Shown one piece after another: positions 1 through 7,695 of a stretch of DNA of 13,258 nt. Source of the stretch: an uncultured Collinsella sp. (GTDB lineage Bacteria; Actinomycetota; Coriobacteriia; Coriobacteriales; Coriobacteriaceae); the NCBI GenBank assembly GCA_900547855.1, contig URIK01000039.1, positions 1 through 13,258 on the forward strand, written 5' to 3'. The notes under the pieces are model-generated. The model was not told the origin of the DNA and did not search any database. It worked only from the letters and a program-made list of their open reading frames with translations. Positions within the stretch are counted from its first letter, which is position 1, and each line of letters begins with the position of its first letter. The position numbers and the translations under genes were made by a program.

Positions 1-48
1 CGAGATTCATGAGCGTCTCGTGGGCTCGGAGATGTGTATAAGAGACAG
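1..48 (+). other. Illumina Nextera i7-side adapter (artefact)
   Basis: This is not genomic DNA. Bases 30-48 are exactly the 19-base Tn5 mosaic end, AGATGTGTATAAGAGACAG. Bases 15-29 are the Nextera read-2 sequence GTCTCGTGGGCTCGG. Bases 7-14 (TCATGAGC) lie where the 8-base i7 index belongs; the reverse complement GCTCATGA matches, from memory, Nextera XT v2 index N714. Bases 1-6 (CGAGAT) are the end of the P7 primer. Genomic sequence begins at 49. Translated, this block produces the well-known false peptides MYKRQ on the plus strand and SLIHISEPTRRS on the minus strand. Confidence 0.99.
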
Positions 49-1293
49 ATCGTGGTGGGCGCGCAGGATGTCGAGCGCATCGGATGGATGCTCGGCAACT
101 TCTGCCACGGCGGCGACCGGCGCGGCATCCACCACGCGGTAGAAGAGCTGCGCGAGCAATGGCATCAAGAACACCGTGATGGCGCCGGCGGCAACCATAA
201 CCGACGCGATGTCTTGCGACAGCGCGCCCGCGTTGACGGCAACGCTCGTCACGGCAACGATGATCGGCAGCGCCGTGGTGCAGTACAGGGCCACGGTAAT
301 GCGACCATACGCCGACACATCGCGCGTCGCAGGGCAAATGCTCATAGAAATAAGAATGGGCACGGCACGAATAATCAGCAACGCCACGATAAAGCCCACG
401 AGCAGACCCGGGCGCGACGCCACGGCCGTCAGGTCGATCTTTGCGCCCGATACGGTAAAGAACACCGGAATCAAAAAGCCGTAGGCCAGGCCGTCGAGCT
501 TGGTCTCGAGCGTATGGTTGCCCTCGGGGATGATGTAGCGCAAGACAAAGCCGGCGGCAAAAGAACCCAACACAATGTCGAGATCAAAGACGGCCGAGAA
601 AGCCACGAGTGTGACCAGGATGAGCACCGTCAGGCGCACGAAGGTCTGCGACGTGGTATCGGCGCGTTCCTCGACAAACGCAAAGAAGCGGCTGCCGACG
701 CGCTTGGAGCGGCTTGGGACCACGGCAAGCAACACGCAGACCACCGCAAACAGGCCAAGAATCACGAGCGTTTGGATGCCGGTACGGGCAGACAGCAGCA
801 CCGACATGGCAAGCACGGGGCCGAGCTCGCCCCAGGTGCCATACGCGAGAATCGAGTCGCCCACGCGCGTTCCGGCAAGTGAACGCTCGCGCATGATGGG
901 CACGAGCGTTCCGAGCGCCGTAGAAGTGAGGGCAAGCGTCACGGCGATACCGTCGAAATGGCTGACCGAGAACCACGGGGTAAAGCGCACGGCAAGCCAG
1001 GCGATACCAAACGTGACGACCCACGTCGCCAAGCCGTAGCGCCCCTCGACGCCCGTGATGCTCTTGGGGTCGATCTCAAAGCCGGCAAGCAGGAACAAAA
1101 AGGCCAGACCGAGCTCGGACACAAGCGAAACCTCGGCATCTACATGGATGACGCCGAGCATATGGGGTCCCAGCACCGCGCCGAGCACGAGCAAAAAGAC
1201 CGTCTCGGGAACGGGTTTTCCAGGAATCGCCGAGGCGATAAAAGGACTCGCAAAGGCCACGAGTGCGATGATGGCGAGCGAAACGAATGCCAT
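49..1293 (-). CDS. CPA2-type cation:proton antiporter, 3'-truncated by the contig end
   Basis: This is a predicted inner-membrane monovalent cation/H+ antiporter of the CPA2 (KefB/NapA-like) superfamily. The first 415 residues are genomic and the C-terminus is lost at the adapter junction. About a dozen hydrophobic segments run from residue 3 to about 387. Family-like motifs are LAFLFLLAGFEID (63-75), the helix-breaking LTSTALGTLVPI (122-133), GELGPV (155-160, with an acidic residue where these carriers bind the cation), DIVLGSFAAGFVLR (239-252) and GFLIPVFFTVSGAKIDL (272-288). The ATG at 1293 follows an AGAAAGG ribosome binding site about 6 bases upstream. After the last membrane segment a cytoplasmic tail begins (from about 388), and its true length is unknown. 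No TrkA-N/RCK domain is visible before the cut. The transported ion (Na+ or K+) cannot be told. The gene diverges from purL. Confidence 0.88.
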
Positions 1294-1477
1294 GTGATGC
1301 CTTTCTCTTGTTTGAGCCCCACTGTAGCACCCTCGCCGTCCTCAACGCGCCGCGAGCTGTCGTATCATAGTGAGGTTTACAAACATGTGGCTCAAGGCGA
1401 CCGCAGGGCAGGCCCCGCAAACCGACCGCTGCCGCATACCGTACCGTACGCCCAACCGATCAGGAAGGCAGGAACCA
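1294..1477. promoter_or_regulatory. Divergent promoter region between antiporter and purL
   Basis: This 184-base intergenic region must hold promoters for both flanking genes. The one clear -10-like site is the near-palindrome at 1363-1369. It reads TATCAT on the plus strand (1363-1368) and TATGAT on the minus strand (1364-1369), so it could serve either direction. No good -35 box sits at 16-18 bases on either side, so the call is tentative. If purL starts near 1375, its leader is about 100 bases, GC-rich, and contains a small hairpin (GGG/CCC around a CAGG loop, about 1404-1413). I do not recognise a riboswitch in it. The purL ribosome binding site AGGAAGG lies at 1462-1468. Confidence 0.4.
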
Positions 1478-4400
1478 ATGGTCTCTCGTATCTACGTGGA
1501 GAAGAAACCCGGGTTCGACGTCGAGGCTCAGCAGCTCAAGGGCGAGCTGACCGAGATTCTCGGCATCAAGGGTATCGAGGCCCTGAGGATCATCAACCGC
1601 TACGACGTCGAGGGCATCGACGAGGAGCTTTTCCGCTCCTGCGTGCCGACCGTCTTTAGCGAGCCCCAGGTCGATGTGACCTACGACGAGCTCCCCGCAA
1701 GCGATGGCGCCGTCTTTGCCGTCGAATTCCTGCCTGGCCAGTTTGACCAGCGCGCCGACTCCGCCAGCGAGTGCGTGCAGCTCATCAGCCAGGGCGAGCG
1801 CCCCGCCGTGCGCTCCGCCAAGGTCTATATGATCTCGGGCGCTCTGGACGAGGCCGCCATCGATGCCATCAAGCACTACGTGGTGAACCCCGTCGAGGCG
1901 CGCATCGCCTCGCTCGACCTGCCCGAGACGCTGTACATGGAGACCCCCGAGCCCCAGCCCGTCGAGGTACTCGACGGTTTCCGCGAGCTCGACGAAGCCG
2001 GCCTTGCCGCCTTTATTTCCGAGCGCGGCCTTGCCATGGACGAGGCGGACATCGCCTTCTGCCAGCAGTACTTCCGCGATGAGGACCGCGACCCCACCAT
2101 CACCGAGATCCGTGTGATCGACACCTACTGGTCCGACCACTGCCGCCACACCACCTTCGGCACCGTCCTGGACGACGTGACGATCGACGACGCCGTGGTG
2201 CAGCAGGCCTTCGACCGCTACATGGAGATGCGCCACGAACTCGGTCGCGACGCCAAGCCCGTCTGCCTCATGGACATGGGCACCATCGGCGCCAAGTACC
2301 TCAAGAAGACCGGCGTCATGACCGATGTCGACGAGTCCGAGGAGATCAACGCCTGCACCGTCAAGGTGAAGGTCGATGTCGATGGCGAAGACCAGGACTG
2401 GCTGTTCCTCTTTAAGAACGAGACCCATAACCACCCGACCGAGATCGAACCCTTCGGCGGTGCCGCCACCTGCGTGGGCGGCGCCATCCGCGACCCGCTC
2501 TCGGGCCGCAGCTACGTGTATCAGGCCATGCGCGTCACCGGCGCCGGCGACCCCACCGTCCCCGTGTCCGAGACGCTCGAGGGCAAGCTGCCGCAGCGCA
2601 AGCTCGTGACCACTGCCGCCGCCGGCTACTCCAGCTACGGCAACCAGATCGGCCTTGCCACCGGTCAGGTCAACGAACTCTATCACCCCGGTTACGTGGC
2701 CAAGCGCATGGAGGTTGGCGCCGTCGTGGGCGCTACCCCGGCAAACCACGTTCGTCGCGAGTGCCCCGCCCCCACCGACAAGATCATCCTGCTGGGCGGC
2801 CGCACCGGCCGCGATGGCATCGGTGGCGCCACCGGCTCCTCCAAGACCCAGAACACCGAGTCCATCGAGACCTCGGGTGCCGAGGTCCAGAAGGGCAACG
2901 CCCCGGTCGAGCGCAAGCTGCAGCGCCTGTTCCGCCGCGGCGATGCCTGCCGTCTGATCAAGCGCTGCAACGACTTTGGCGCGGGCGGCGTGTCCGTGGC
3001 CATCGGCGAGCTGGCCGACGGTCTGGAAATTGACCTGAACGCCGTTCCCAAGAAATATGACGGCCTGGACGGCACCGAGCTCGCTATCTCTGAGTCCCAG
3101 GAGCGCATGGCTTGCGCCGTCGCCGACGGTGACGTCGAGGAGTTCATGGGCTACGCCGCCGAGGAGAACCTGGAGGCAACCGTCATCGCCGAGGTTACCG
3201 CCGAGCCACGCATGCGCATGGCCTGGAACGGCGTTGCCATCGTCGATCTGTCCCGCGAGTTCCTCAACTCCAACGGCGCACCCAAGCACCAGGTCGCCCA
3301 CGTGTGCGCCCGTAGCGTGTGGCAGCCCAGCTGGGCCGGCACCACGCTCGCCGAGCGCATGACCTCGCTCGTCACCGACCTCAACGTCGCTTCCAACAAG
3401 GGCCTTTCCGAGCGCTTCGACTCCACCATCGGCGCCGCGACCGTGCTCATGCCCTTTGGCGGCAAGACGCAGCTCACCCCAAGCTCGGCCATGGTCGCCA
3501 AGTTCCCCGTGAACGGCGAGACCACCACGGCGAGTGCTATGGCATGGGGCTTCAACCCCTACCTGATGGAAGCCGACCAGTTTGCGGGCGCCTATCTGTC
3601 CGTGGTCGAGTCCATCGCCAAGCTCGTTGCCGCCGGCTTTGAGCACAAGCGCGCCTATCTCTCCTTCCAGGAGTACTTCGAGCGTCTGCGCACCGAGGCC
3701 GAGCGCTGGGGCAAGCCCACGGCAGCCGTCCTGGGCGCCCTCATGGCCCAAGTCGACCTGGGTGCCGGCGCCATCGGCGGCAAGGACTCCATGAGCGGTT
3801 CGTTTGAGGACGAGGCCGGCGAGCTCAACGTTCCGCCGACCCTGATCAGCTTCGCCGTCGCTGTGGGCAGGGCCACCCGTGCCGTCTCGCCCGAGTTCAA
3901 GGGCCTCACGCACCGCGTCGTCCGCATCGCCCCCGCCACCTATGGCGAGGACTACCGTCCCGACGCCCAGCAGCTGCTCGCCGCGTTTGACGCTGTCGAG
4001 GCGCTCACTGCTACCGGCAACGCCCTGGCCATCTCCACGCCCGGCTACGGCTGCGGCGCCGAGAGCCTCTTTAAGATGTGCGTCGGTAACCAGATCGGTA
4101 TCGAGCTTGCCGAGGATGTAGACGTGGAGAGCCTCTTCACCCCGCTCTACGGCAGCTTTGTCGTCGAGCTCGCCGAGGATGCCGAGCTGCCCGAGGTCGC
4201 CGACGGCGTTGTCGTCGAGCCCCTGGGCACCACCGTCGAGGGCTATGTCATCGACACCGGCTCCGAAGTCATCGAGCTCGCCGAGCTCCAGGAGGCCTGG
4301 GAGAGCGGCATCGAGGGCGTCTTCGCCTACCGCAGCGCCGACGAGACCCCCGAGGTCGAGACCATCGACTTCCGCGCCAAGAATATCCACGTGTACGGCG

Positions 4401-5224
4401 GCGCCAAGATCGCCCGCCCGCGCGTGATCATCCCCGTGTTCCCCGGCAACAACTGCGAGTACGATAGCGCCCGCGCCTTCCGTGCCGCCGGTGCCGAGGC
4501 CGACACCTTCGTGATCAACAACCTCACGCCCGAGGCCGTCGCCGAGAGCACCCATGAGCTTGCCCGCCGCATTCGTGCAAGCCAGATCGTCATGATCCCC
4601 GGCGGCTTCTCGGGCGGCGACGAGCCCGACGGCTCCGCCAAGTTCATCACGGCGTTCTTCCGCGCTCCCGAGGTCACCGAGGCAGTCCGCGACCTGCTCA
4701 AGGCCCGCGATGGCCTGATGCTGGGCATCTGCAACGGCTTCCAGGCCCTGATCAAGCTCGGCCTGGTGCCCTACGGCGACATCGTCGACGCCACGCCCGA
4801 TGCGCCCACGTTGACGTTCAACACCATCGGTCGCCACCAGAGCCGTCTGGTGCGCACCCGCATCTCGTCCAACTTGTCCCCGTGGCTGTCGCAGTGCAGC
4901 CTGGACGACCCCTACACCGTCGCCATCAGCCACGGCGAGGGCCGCTTTGTCGCCAATGACGAAGTGCTCGCCCAGCTGATCGCCAACGGCCAGGTCGCCA
5001 CGCAGTACGTGGGCGAGGACGGCAAGCCCAGCATGGATCTTTCCGTCAACCCCAACGGCTCCGCACTCGCCATCGAGGGCATCACGAGCCCCGACGGCCG
5101 CGTCCTGGGCAAGATGGGCCATGCCGAGCGTCGCGGCGACAACCTGTACCGCAACGTGCCCGAGCATGTCCCCGGCGATAAGTTCATGCCGATCTTTGAG
5201 AGCGGCGTAGCCTACTTCGCCTAA
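1478..5224 (+). CDS. purL: Phosphoribosylformylglycinamidine synthase, single-chain
   Basis: This is FGAM synthase, step 4 of de novo purine synthesis: FGAR + ATP + glutamine give FGAM + ADP + Pi + glutamate, in the cytoplasm. It has 1248 residues, a size typical of fused clade-II PurL. In order it holds an N-terminal PurS-like region (to about 160, with LPGQFDQRADSA), the linker motif WSDHCRHTTF (218-227), the first AIR-synthase-like half with KNETHNHPTEIEPFGG (313-328), the second half with GGKDSMSG (767-774), and a class-I glutamine amidotransferase from about 981. The amidotransferase nucleophile is Cys1085 in GICNGF. His1215 and Glu1217 in GHAER complete the triad with the family's two-residue spacing. 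The ATG at 1478 was chosen because the family begins with a VxRIYVEKKPGF-like sequence and AGGAAGG lies 9 bases upstream. The frame stays open upstream to GTG 1370. Codon use is strongly C/G-ending, as in highly expressed genes. The gene is monocistronic here, with no other pur gene beside it. Confidence 0.97.
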   Translation: MVSRIYVEKKPGFDVEAQQLKGELTEILGIKGIEALRIINRYDVEGIDEELFRSCVPTVFSEPQVDVTYDELPASDGAVFAVEFLPGQFDQRADSASECVQLISQGERPAVRSAKVYMISGALDEAAIDAIKHYVVNPVEARIASLDLPETLYMETPEPQPVEVLDGFRELDEAGLAAFISERGLAMDEADIAFCQQYFRDEDRDPTITEIRVIDTYWSDHCRHTTFGTVLDDVTIDDAVVQQAFDRYMEMRHELGRDAKPVCLMDMGTIGAKYLKKTGVMTDVDESEEINACTVKVKVDVDGEDQDWLFLFKNETHNHPTEIEPFGGAATCVGGAIRDPLSGRSYVYQAMRVTGAGDPTVPVSETLEGKLPQRKLVTTAAAGYSSYGNQIGLATGQVNELYHPGYVAKRMEVGAVVGATPANHVRRECPAPTDKIILLGGRTGRDGIGGATGSSKTQNTESIETSGAEVQKGNAPVERKLQRLFRRGDACRLIKRCNDFGAGGVSVAIGELADGLEIDLNAVPKKYDGLDGTELAISESQERMACAVADGDVEEFMGYAAEENLEATVIAEVTAEPRMRMAWNGVAIVDLSREFLNSNGAPKHQVAHVCARSVWQPSWAGTTLAERMTSLVTDLNVASNKGLSERFDSTIGAATVLMPFGGKTQLTPSSAMVAKFPVNGETTTASAMAWGFNPYLMEADQFAGAYLSVVESIAKLVAAGFEHKRAYLSFQEYFERLRTEAERWGKPTAAVLGALMAQVDLGAGAIGGKDSMSGSFEDEAGELNVPPTLISFAVAVGRATRAVSPEFKGLTHRVVRIAPATYGEDYRPDAQQLLAAFDAVEALTATGNALAISTPGYGCGAESLFKMCVGNQIGIELAEDVDVESLFTPLYGSFVVELAEDAELPEVADGVVVEPLGTTVEGYVIDTGSEVIELAELQEAWESGIEGVFAYRSADETPEVETIDFRAKNIHVYGGAKIARPRVIIPVFPGNNCEYDSARAFRAAGAEADTFVINNLTPEAVAESTHELARRIRASQIVMIPGGFSGGDEPDGSAKFITAFFRAPEVTEAVRDLLKARDGLMLGICNGFQALIKLGLVPYGDIVDATPDAPTLTFNTIGRHQSRLVRTRISSNLSPWLSQCSLDDPYTVAISHGEGRFVANDEVLAQLIANGQVATQYVGEDGKPSMDLSVNPNGSALAIEGITSPDGRVLGKMGHAERRGDNLYRNVPEHVPGDKFMPIFESGVAYFA

Positions 5225-5235
5225 AGCTTTCCCAT

Positions 5236-5266
5236 CGGGTACAATCCCGTCGGGTAACAACACCCG
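5236..5266 (+). promoter_or_regulatory. Possible EamA-gene promoter -10 and alternative hairpin
   Basis: TACAAT at 5240-5245 is a good -10 box, although the best -35 match 17-18 bases upstream (inside the purL stop region) is poor. The same hexamer appears ahead of the HD-domain gene at 9955. Two copies of CGGGT (5236-5240 and 5251-5255) can each pair with ACCCG at 5262-5266. That segment is also the foot of the terminator's 5' arm, so the pairings exclude each other. This is the geometry of a terminator/antiterminator switch. The function is inferred; only the sequence complementarity is seen. Confidence 0.3.
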
Positions 5267-5298
5267 CCACCGGCACCCCCGGTGGCGGGTTCTTTTTT
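5262..5298 (+). terminator. Strong intrinsic terminator after purL
   Basis: There is a perfect 11-base-pair stem: ACCCGCCACCG at 5262-5272 pairs with CGGTGGCGGGT at 5280-5290. It closes a 7-base loop and is followed by TC and six T residues (5293-5298). It lies 37 bases after the purL stop and only 13 bases before the ribosome binding site of the next gene. It therefore either separates purL from that gene or acts as an attenuator for it. Confidence 0.9.
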
Positions 5299-5323
5299 GC
5301 TTCGCGCATACAGGAAGGACATC

Positions 5324-6259
5324 ATGGAAAGCCGCAAGCCGTATCTCGCCACCCTGCCCGGACTCATCCTGGGCTGTCTTGTTTGCTGTGCACTCTGGGG
5401 ATCGGCCTTTCCCTGCATCAAGATCGGCTACGCACTCTTTGGTATCCCAGCGCACGATAGCGCTTCGCAGCTGCTCTTTGCAGGTTTACGCTTTACGCTT
5501 GCCGGCGCCCTGGTTATCGTTGGGATGAGCGCGGCCCAACGCCGCCCCCTCATACCGCAAGCGCGCGACATCAAACCCATCTTTGTCTTGTCGCTCTTCC
5601 AGACTATCGGGCAGTACTTCTTTTTCTATCTGGGCCTCTCACGCGCCAGCGCCATGTCGAGCTCCATCATCGAGGCCAGCGCCAACTTCCTCGCAATCCT
5701 CTTTGCCGCCCTGGCATTTCGCACCGAGAAGCTCAATACGGCCAAGGTGCTTGGCTGTGCGCTGGGCTTTGCCGGCGTCGCGCTCGTCAACCTTTCGGGC
5801 GCAGATGGCACCTTTGGCTTCAGGCTCGATGGCGAGGGCTTTATCCTAGCCTCCACTGTCGCGGGTGCTCTTTCGACCTGCCTGATCGGTATCTTCTCGC
5901 GCGAGCACGACGGCGTCTTGCTTGCCGGGTGGCAGTTCTTGGTCGGCGGCCTGGTCCTCACCGCCATCGGCTTTTTGATGGGTGGCGCGCTCTCCCCCAC
6001 AGCGATTGTCCCCGCCATCGCGCTCATCATCTACATGGCGCTTATCTCCGCGGTCGCCTATTCGCTGTGGTCGCGCCTGCTTGCCGTCAACCCCGTCAGC
6101 CGCGTCTCTGTCTTTGGATTTATGAACCCCGTCTTTGGCGTGCTGCTGAGCGCGCTGCTGCTCGGTGAGGGCGCTGGCACGAGCCCCGTTACCGTCATCG
6201 TTGCCCTGCTGTTGGTCTGCGGCGGCATCATCATCGTCAACAAACCCAAAAAAGCATAG
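5324..6259 (+). CDS. DMT superfamily transporter, EamA family
   Basis: This is a predicted inner-membrane drug/metabolite transporter with 311 residues, the usual length for two tandem EamA repeats and about ten transmembrane helices. The first repeat (about 13-155) has ALWGSAFPCIKIGY (23-36), FAGLRFTLAG (52-61) and EASANFLAILFAALAFRTEKL-type sequence (117-137). The second repeat (about 172-306) ends with the family-typical FGFMNPVFGVLLSALLLGEG (264-283). A short basic tail, NKPKKA, closes the protein. The ATG at 5324 was preferred over the upstream in-frame GTG at 5282, because that one lies inside the terminator stem, while AGGAAGG (5312-5318) sits 5 bases before 5324. The substrate is unknown; related carriers export amino acids or metabolites. 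Expression must pass the terminator just upstream or start within it. Confidence 0.9.
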   Translation: MESRKPYLATLPGLILGCLVCCALWGSAFPCIKIGYALFGIPAHDSASQLLFAGLRFTLAGALVIVGMSAAQRRPLIPQARDIKPIFVLSLFQTIGQYFFFYLGLSRASAMSSSIIEASANFLAILFAALAFRTEKLNTAKVLGCALGFAGVALVNLSGADGTFGFRLDGEGFILASTVAGALSTCLIGIFSREHDGVLLAGWQFLVGGLVLTAIGFLMGGALSPTAIVPAIALIIYMALISAVAYSLWSRLLAVNPVSRVSVFGFMNPVFGVLLSALLLGEGAGTSPVTVIVALLLVCGGIIIVNKPKKA

Positions 6260-6335
6260 TGAACTGCCCTTATTTAGCAGAGGGGATTCACATACTTTAG
6301 TTTAATGGAGTACATCGGTGAGCTGAGGGCCGACA

Positions 6336-6362
6336 CGCACGCAAGCGTGCGCCCCTTTTTTT
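6336..6362 (+). terminator. Intrinsic terminator after EamA gene
   Basis: The stem CGCACG (6336-6341) pairs with CGTGCG (6346-6351) over a CAAG tetraloop. It is followed by CCCC and seven T residues (6356-6362). It points in the plus direction and ends right at the stop codon of the convergent GGDEF gene. The minus strand has no T-tract after this hairpin, so it would not clearly stop that gene. The rest of the 103-base gap contains another imperfect hairpin (GTGAA 6259-6263 with TTCAC 6287-6291) without a T-tract. Confidence 0.8.
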
Positions 6363-7505
6363 CTAGCGTATCTGGATGCCGGCTTTCTTTTTCTCGGCCT
6401 TGACGCGGTAGAGCTCCGCATCGGCGGCGCGAAGTAAGTCTTGCCAGGTATCAACACTATCGCCGACCCGCGCGTAACCGATGGACATCCGCAATGCATA
6501 CGGCACCTCGGCATGCGCGAGCTCGTCGTCAATCGCCGAACACAGGTCTATGACGTCCTGCTCCGCCGCTGCCTTTTGGAGCACCACGAACTCATCGCCG
6601 CCATAGCGCGCGATAAACCCACCAGCCGGCGAGCAGACGTCCTTGAGCGCCGTCGCAACAACCTGAAGAGCATGGTCGCCCTCAACATGTCCATAGTGAT
6701 CGTTAATCTGCTTAAAACCGTCAGCATCCATCATCAGCAGATACACATCATCGGCCTGGTCCGCACCCGAGAACAGCGACAGCATATAGGTCTCAAAACG
6801 GTTACGGTTGTTGAGTCCAGTCAACGGGTCAGTCGAGATTAGTTGCTCCTGATAGACGATATAGAGCAGCAGGATGCTCAGCGTTATACCGAAGCAAAGG
6901 CCCGGTACCGAAAACAAAACCTGGAAGGTACCGCCCACCAGAGCGGGAACCGCAAAAAAGGCGAGGGTGCGATAAATGGCCTTCTTTTGCAAGCTTTCGA
7001 CTTTTCGAGCCTGAATAAAGGCATGCAAGGACGTATATATGACGTAGCAGTAGCTCACGATAGGCTGAATCATATAAAGCGCTCCGCGACGATATACGCC
7101 CTGCGTATCGATATAGAACATAGTGTGCGTCCAGTAGCTGGTAAATGCCAACACGACCACCAAAGCGGTTGGCAACGTTAAAAGTATCACCCTATAGGGC
7201 GTGGTCAGAAGCCGTGAGCCCTGCATCGTCTCGGAATAGAAAAACCAAATGAGGCACGCGATGGCGAACAGCGAAAACGAAACCGCGTTGGAAATCCAGT
7301 TGGCCGTGATGCCTACAGGAGTGCTCACGCCGTCCGAGAGCGTCCAGATCATATCGAAGAAAATGTAGGCAGCAGACGTGTAGCCCAGCATGCTAAACAA
7401 AAGCTGCTGGGTGCTCGAGAACAGGGAGCGACGGCTTCGTACGGCAAGCCCGATAAGAATAATCATGCACAGCAGGAATATCTCGATCTTGAGTGCCTTA
7501 ATCAC
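6363..7505 (-). CDS. Membrane-anchored GGDEF diguanylate cyclase
   Basis: This is a predicted diguanylate cyclase that makes cyclic di-GMP from two GTP at the inner membrane. It has 380 residues. The N-terminal half (about 5-217) has roughly six hydrophobic segments and resembles no sensor domain I can name. The GGDEF domain (about 222-380) starts with DPLTGLNNRNRFE (226-238). It has the metal-binding DADGFKQINDHYGH (260-273), the active-site loop RYGGDEFVV (300-308, exact GGDEF at 302-306), SIGYA (341-345) and ADAELYRVK (361-369). No RxxD inhibitory site precedes GGDEF, so product feedback at that site is unlikely. The start is GTG at 7505; AGAGGGA lies rather far upstream (about 10-11 bases), so the start is less certain than others. 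The gene is visibly less GC-rich than purL or the etf genes, which may reflect transfer or weaker codon selection. Confidence 0.92.
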   Translation of the reverse strand: MIKALKIEIFLLCMIILIGLAVRSRRSLFSSTQQLLFSMLGYTSAAYIFFDMIWTLSDGVSTPVGITANWISNAVSFSLFAIACLIWFFYSETMQGSRLLTTPYRVILLTLPTALVVVLAFTSYWTHTMFYIDTQGVYRRGALYMIQPIVSYCYVIYTSLHAFIQARKVESLQKKAIYRTLAFFAVPALVGGTFQVLFSVPGLCFGITLSILLLYIVYQEQLISTDPLTGLNNRNRFETYMLSLFSGADQADDVYLLMMDADGFKQINDHYGHVEGDHALQVVATALKDVCSPAGGFIARYGGDEFVVLQKAAAEQDVIDLCSAIDDELAHAEVPYALRMSIGYARVGDSVDTWQDLLRAADAELYRVKAEKKKAGIQIR

Positions 7506-7559
7506 CAGGTGCCATTCCCTCTATATCCAAGTGGCCAGAATCGCCCGATTCGTGTCTGG

Positions 7560-7590
7560 GCAATAAACGCCCCTTACTCCGCAGGGGTAA
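7560..7590 (-). promoter_or_regulatory. GC-rich hairpin in the GGDEF gene leader
   Basis: On the minus strand CCCCT (7583-7587) pairs with AGGGG (7569-7573) around an 8-base loop. CGTTTATTG follows, a weak T-rich tract. Nearer the gene, GAATC and GATTC form another small hairpin around GGGC (about 7538-7551). The hairpins could be a second weak terminator for the upstream kdgT gene or structure in the GGDEF leader. I do not recognise a c-di-GMP riboswitch here. Confidence 0.25.
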
Positions 7591-7593
7591 AGG

Positions 7594-7650
7594 GAATAAT
7601 AGCAGAGCGCCCGAACGTTGCTGTAAGACAGCTCTCGTTCGGGCGCTCTG
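7594..7650 (-). terminator. Nested long hairpin, probable kdgT terminator
   Basis: This is a perfect 15-base-pair inverted repeat: CAGAGCGCCCGAACG at 7603-7617 pairs with 7636-7650. Its 18-base loop contains a second hairpin, GCTGT (7620-7624) with ACAGC (7628-7632) around AAG. Read on the minus strand, downstream of kdgT, it is followed by CTATTATTCCCTTT, a T-rich but interrupted tract. The plus-strand side has no T-tract, so minus-strand termination is the better reading. It lies 46 bases past the kdgT stop codon. Confidence 0.6.
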
Positions 7651-7695
7651 ACGGCGCGAATTGCACACGCCGGCTTGATTGACTCGCGTCGACGA

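Noticed and set aside
34..882. A plus-strand frame starting MYKRQ opposite the antiporter
   Set aside because: The start codon lies in the adapter, the product is a shadow of the antiporter gene, and it is rich in R, H, D and Q with no recognisable domain.
1370..1477. A ZTP or purine riboswitch in the purL leader, suggested by CCGCAGGGCA near 1401-1410
   Set aside because: The 5' conserved part of the ZTP (pfl) motif, GGGUCGUGACUGGCG, is missing, and the purine riboswitch core is not present either.
1460..5455. A 1331-codon open frame on the minus strand opposite purL, and long open frames opposite kdgT and etfA
   Set aside because: They mirror strongly biased GC-rich codon use of the sense genes. 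Their translations are low-complexity (many G, A, D, H, R), show no family motif, and lack credible ribosome binding sites.
6305..6400. A small plus-strand frame (MEYIGELRADTH...) between the EamA and GGDEF genes
   Set aside because: It runs through the intrinsic terminator into the antisense of the GGDEF gene and has no ribosome binding site.
7500..7600. A cyclic-di-GMP riboswitch upstream of the GGDEF gene
   Set aside because: The conserved GEMM-I core and its tetraloop/receptor pattern are not seen; only short simple hairpins are present.
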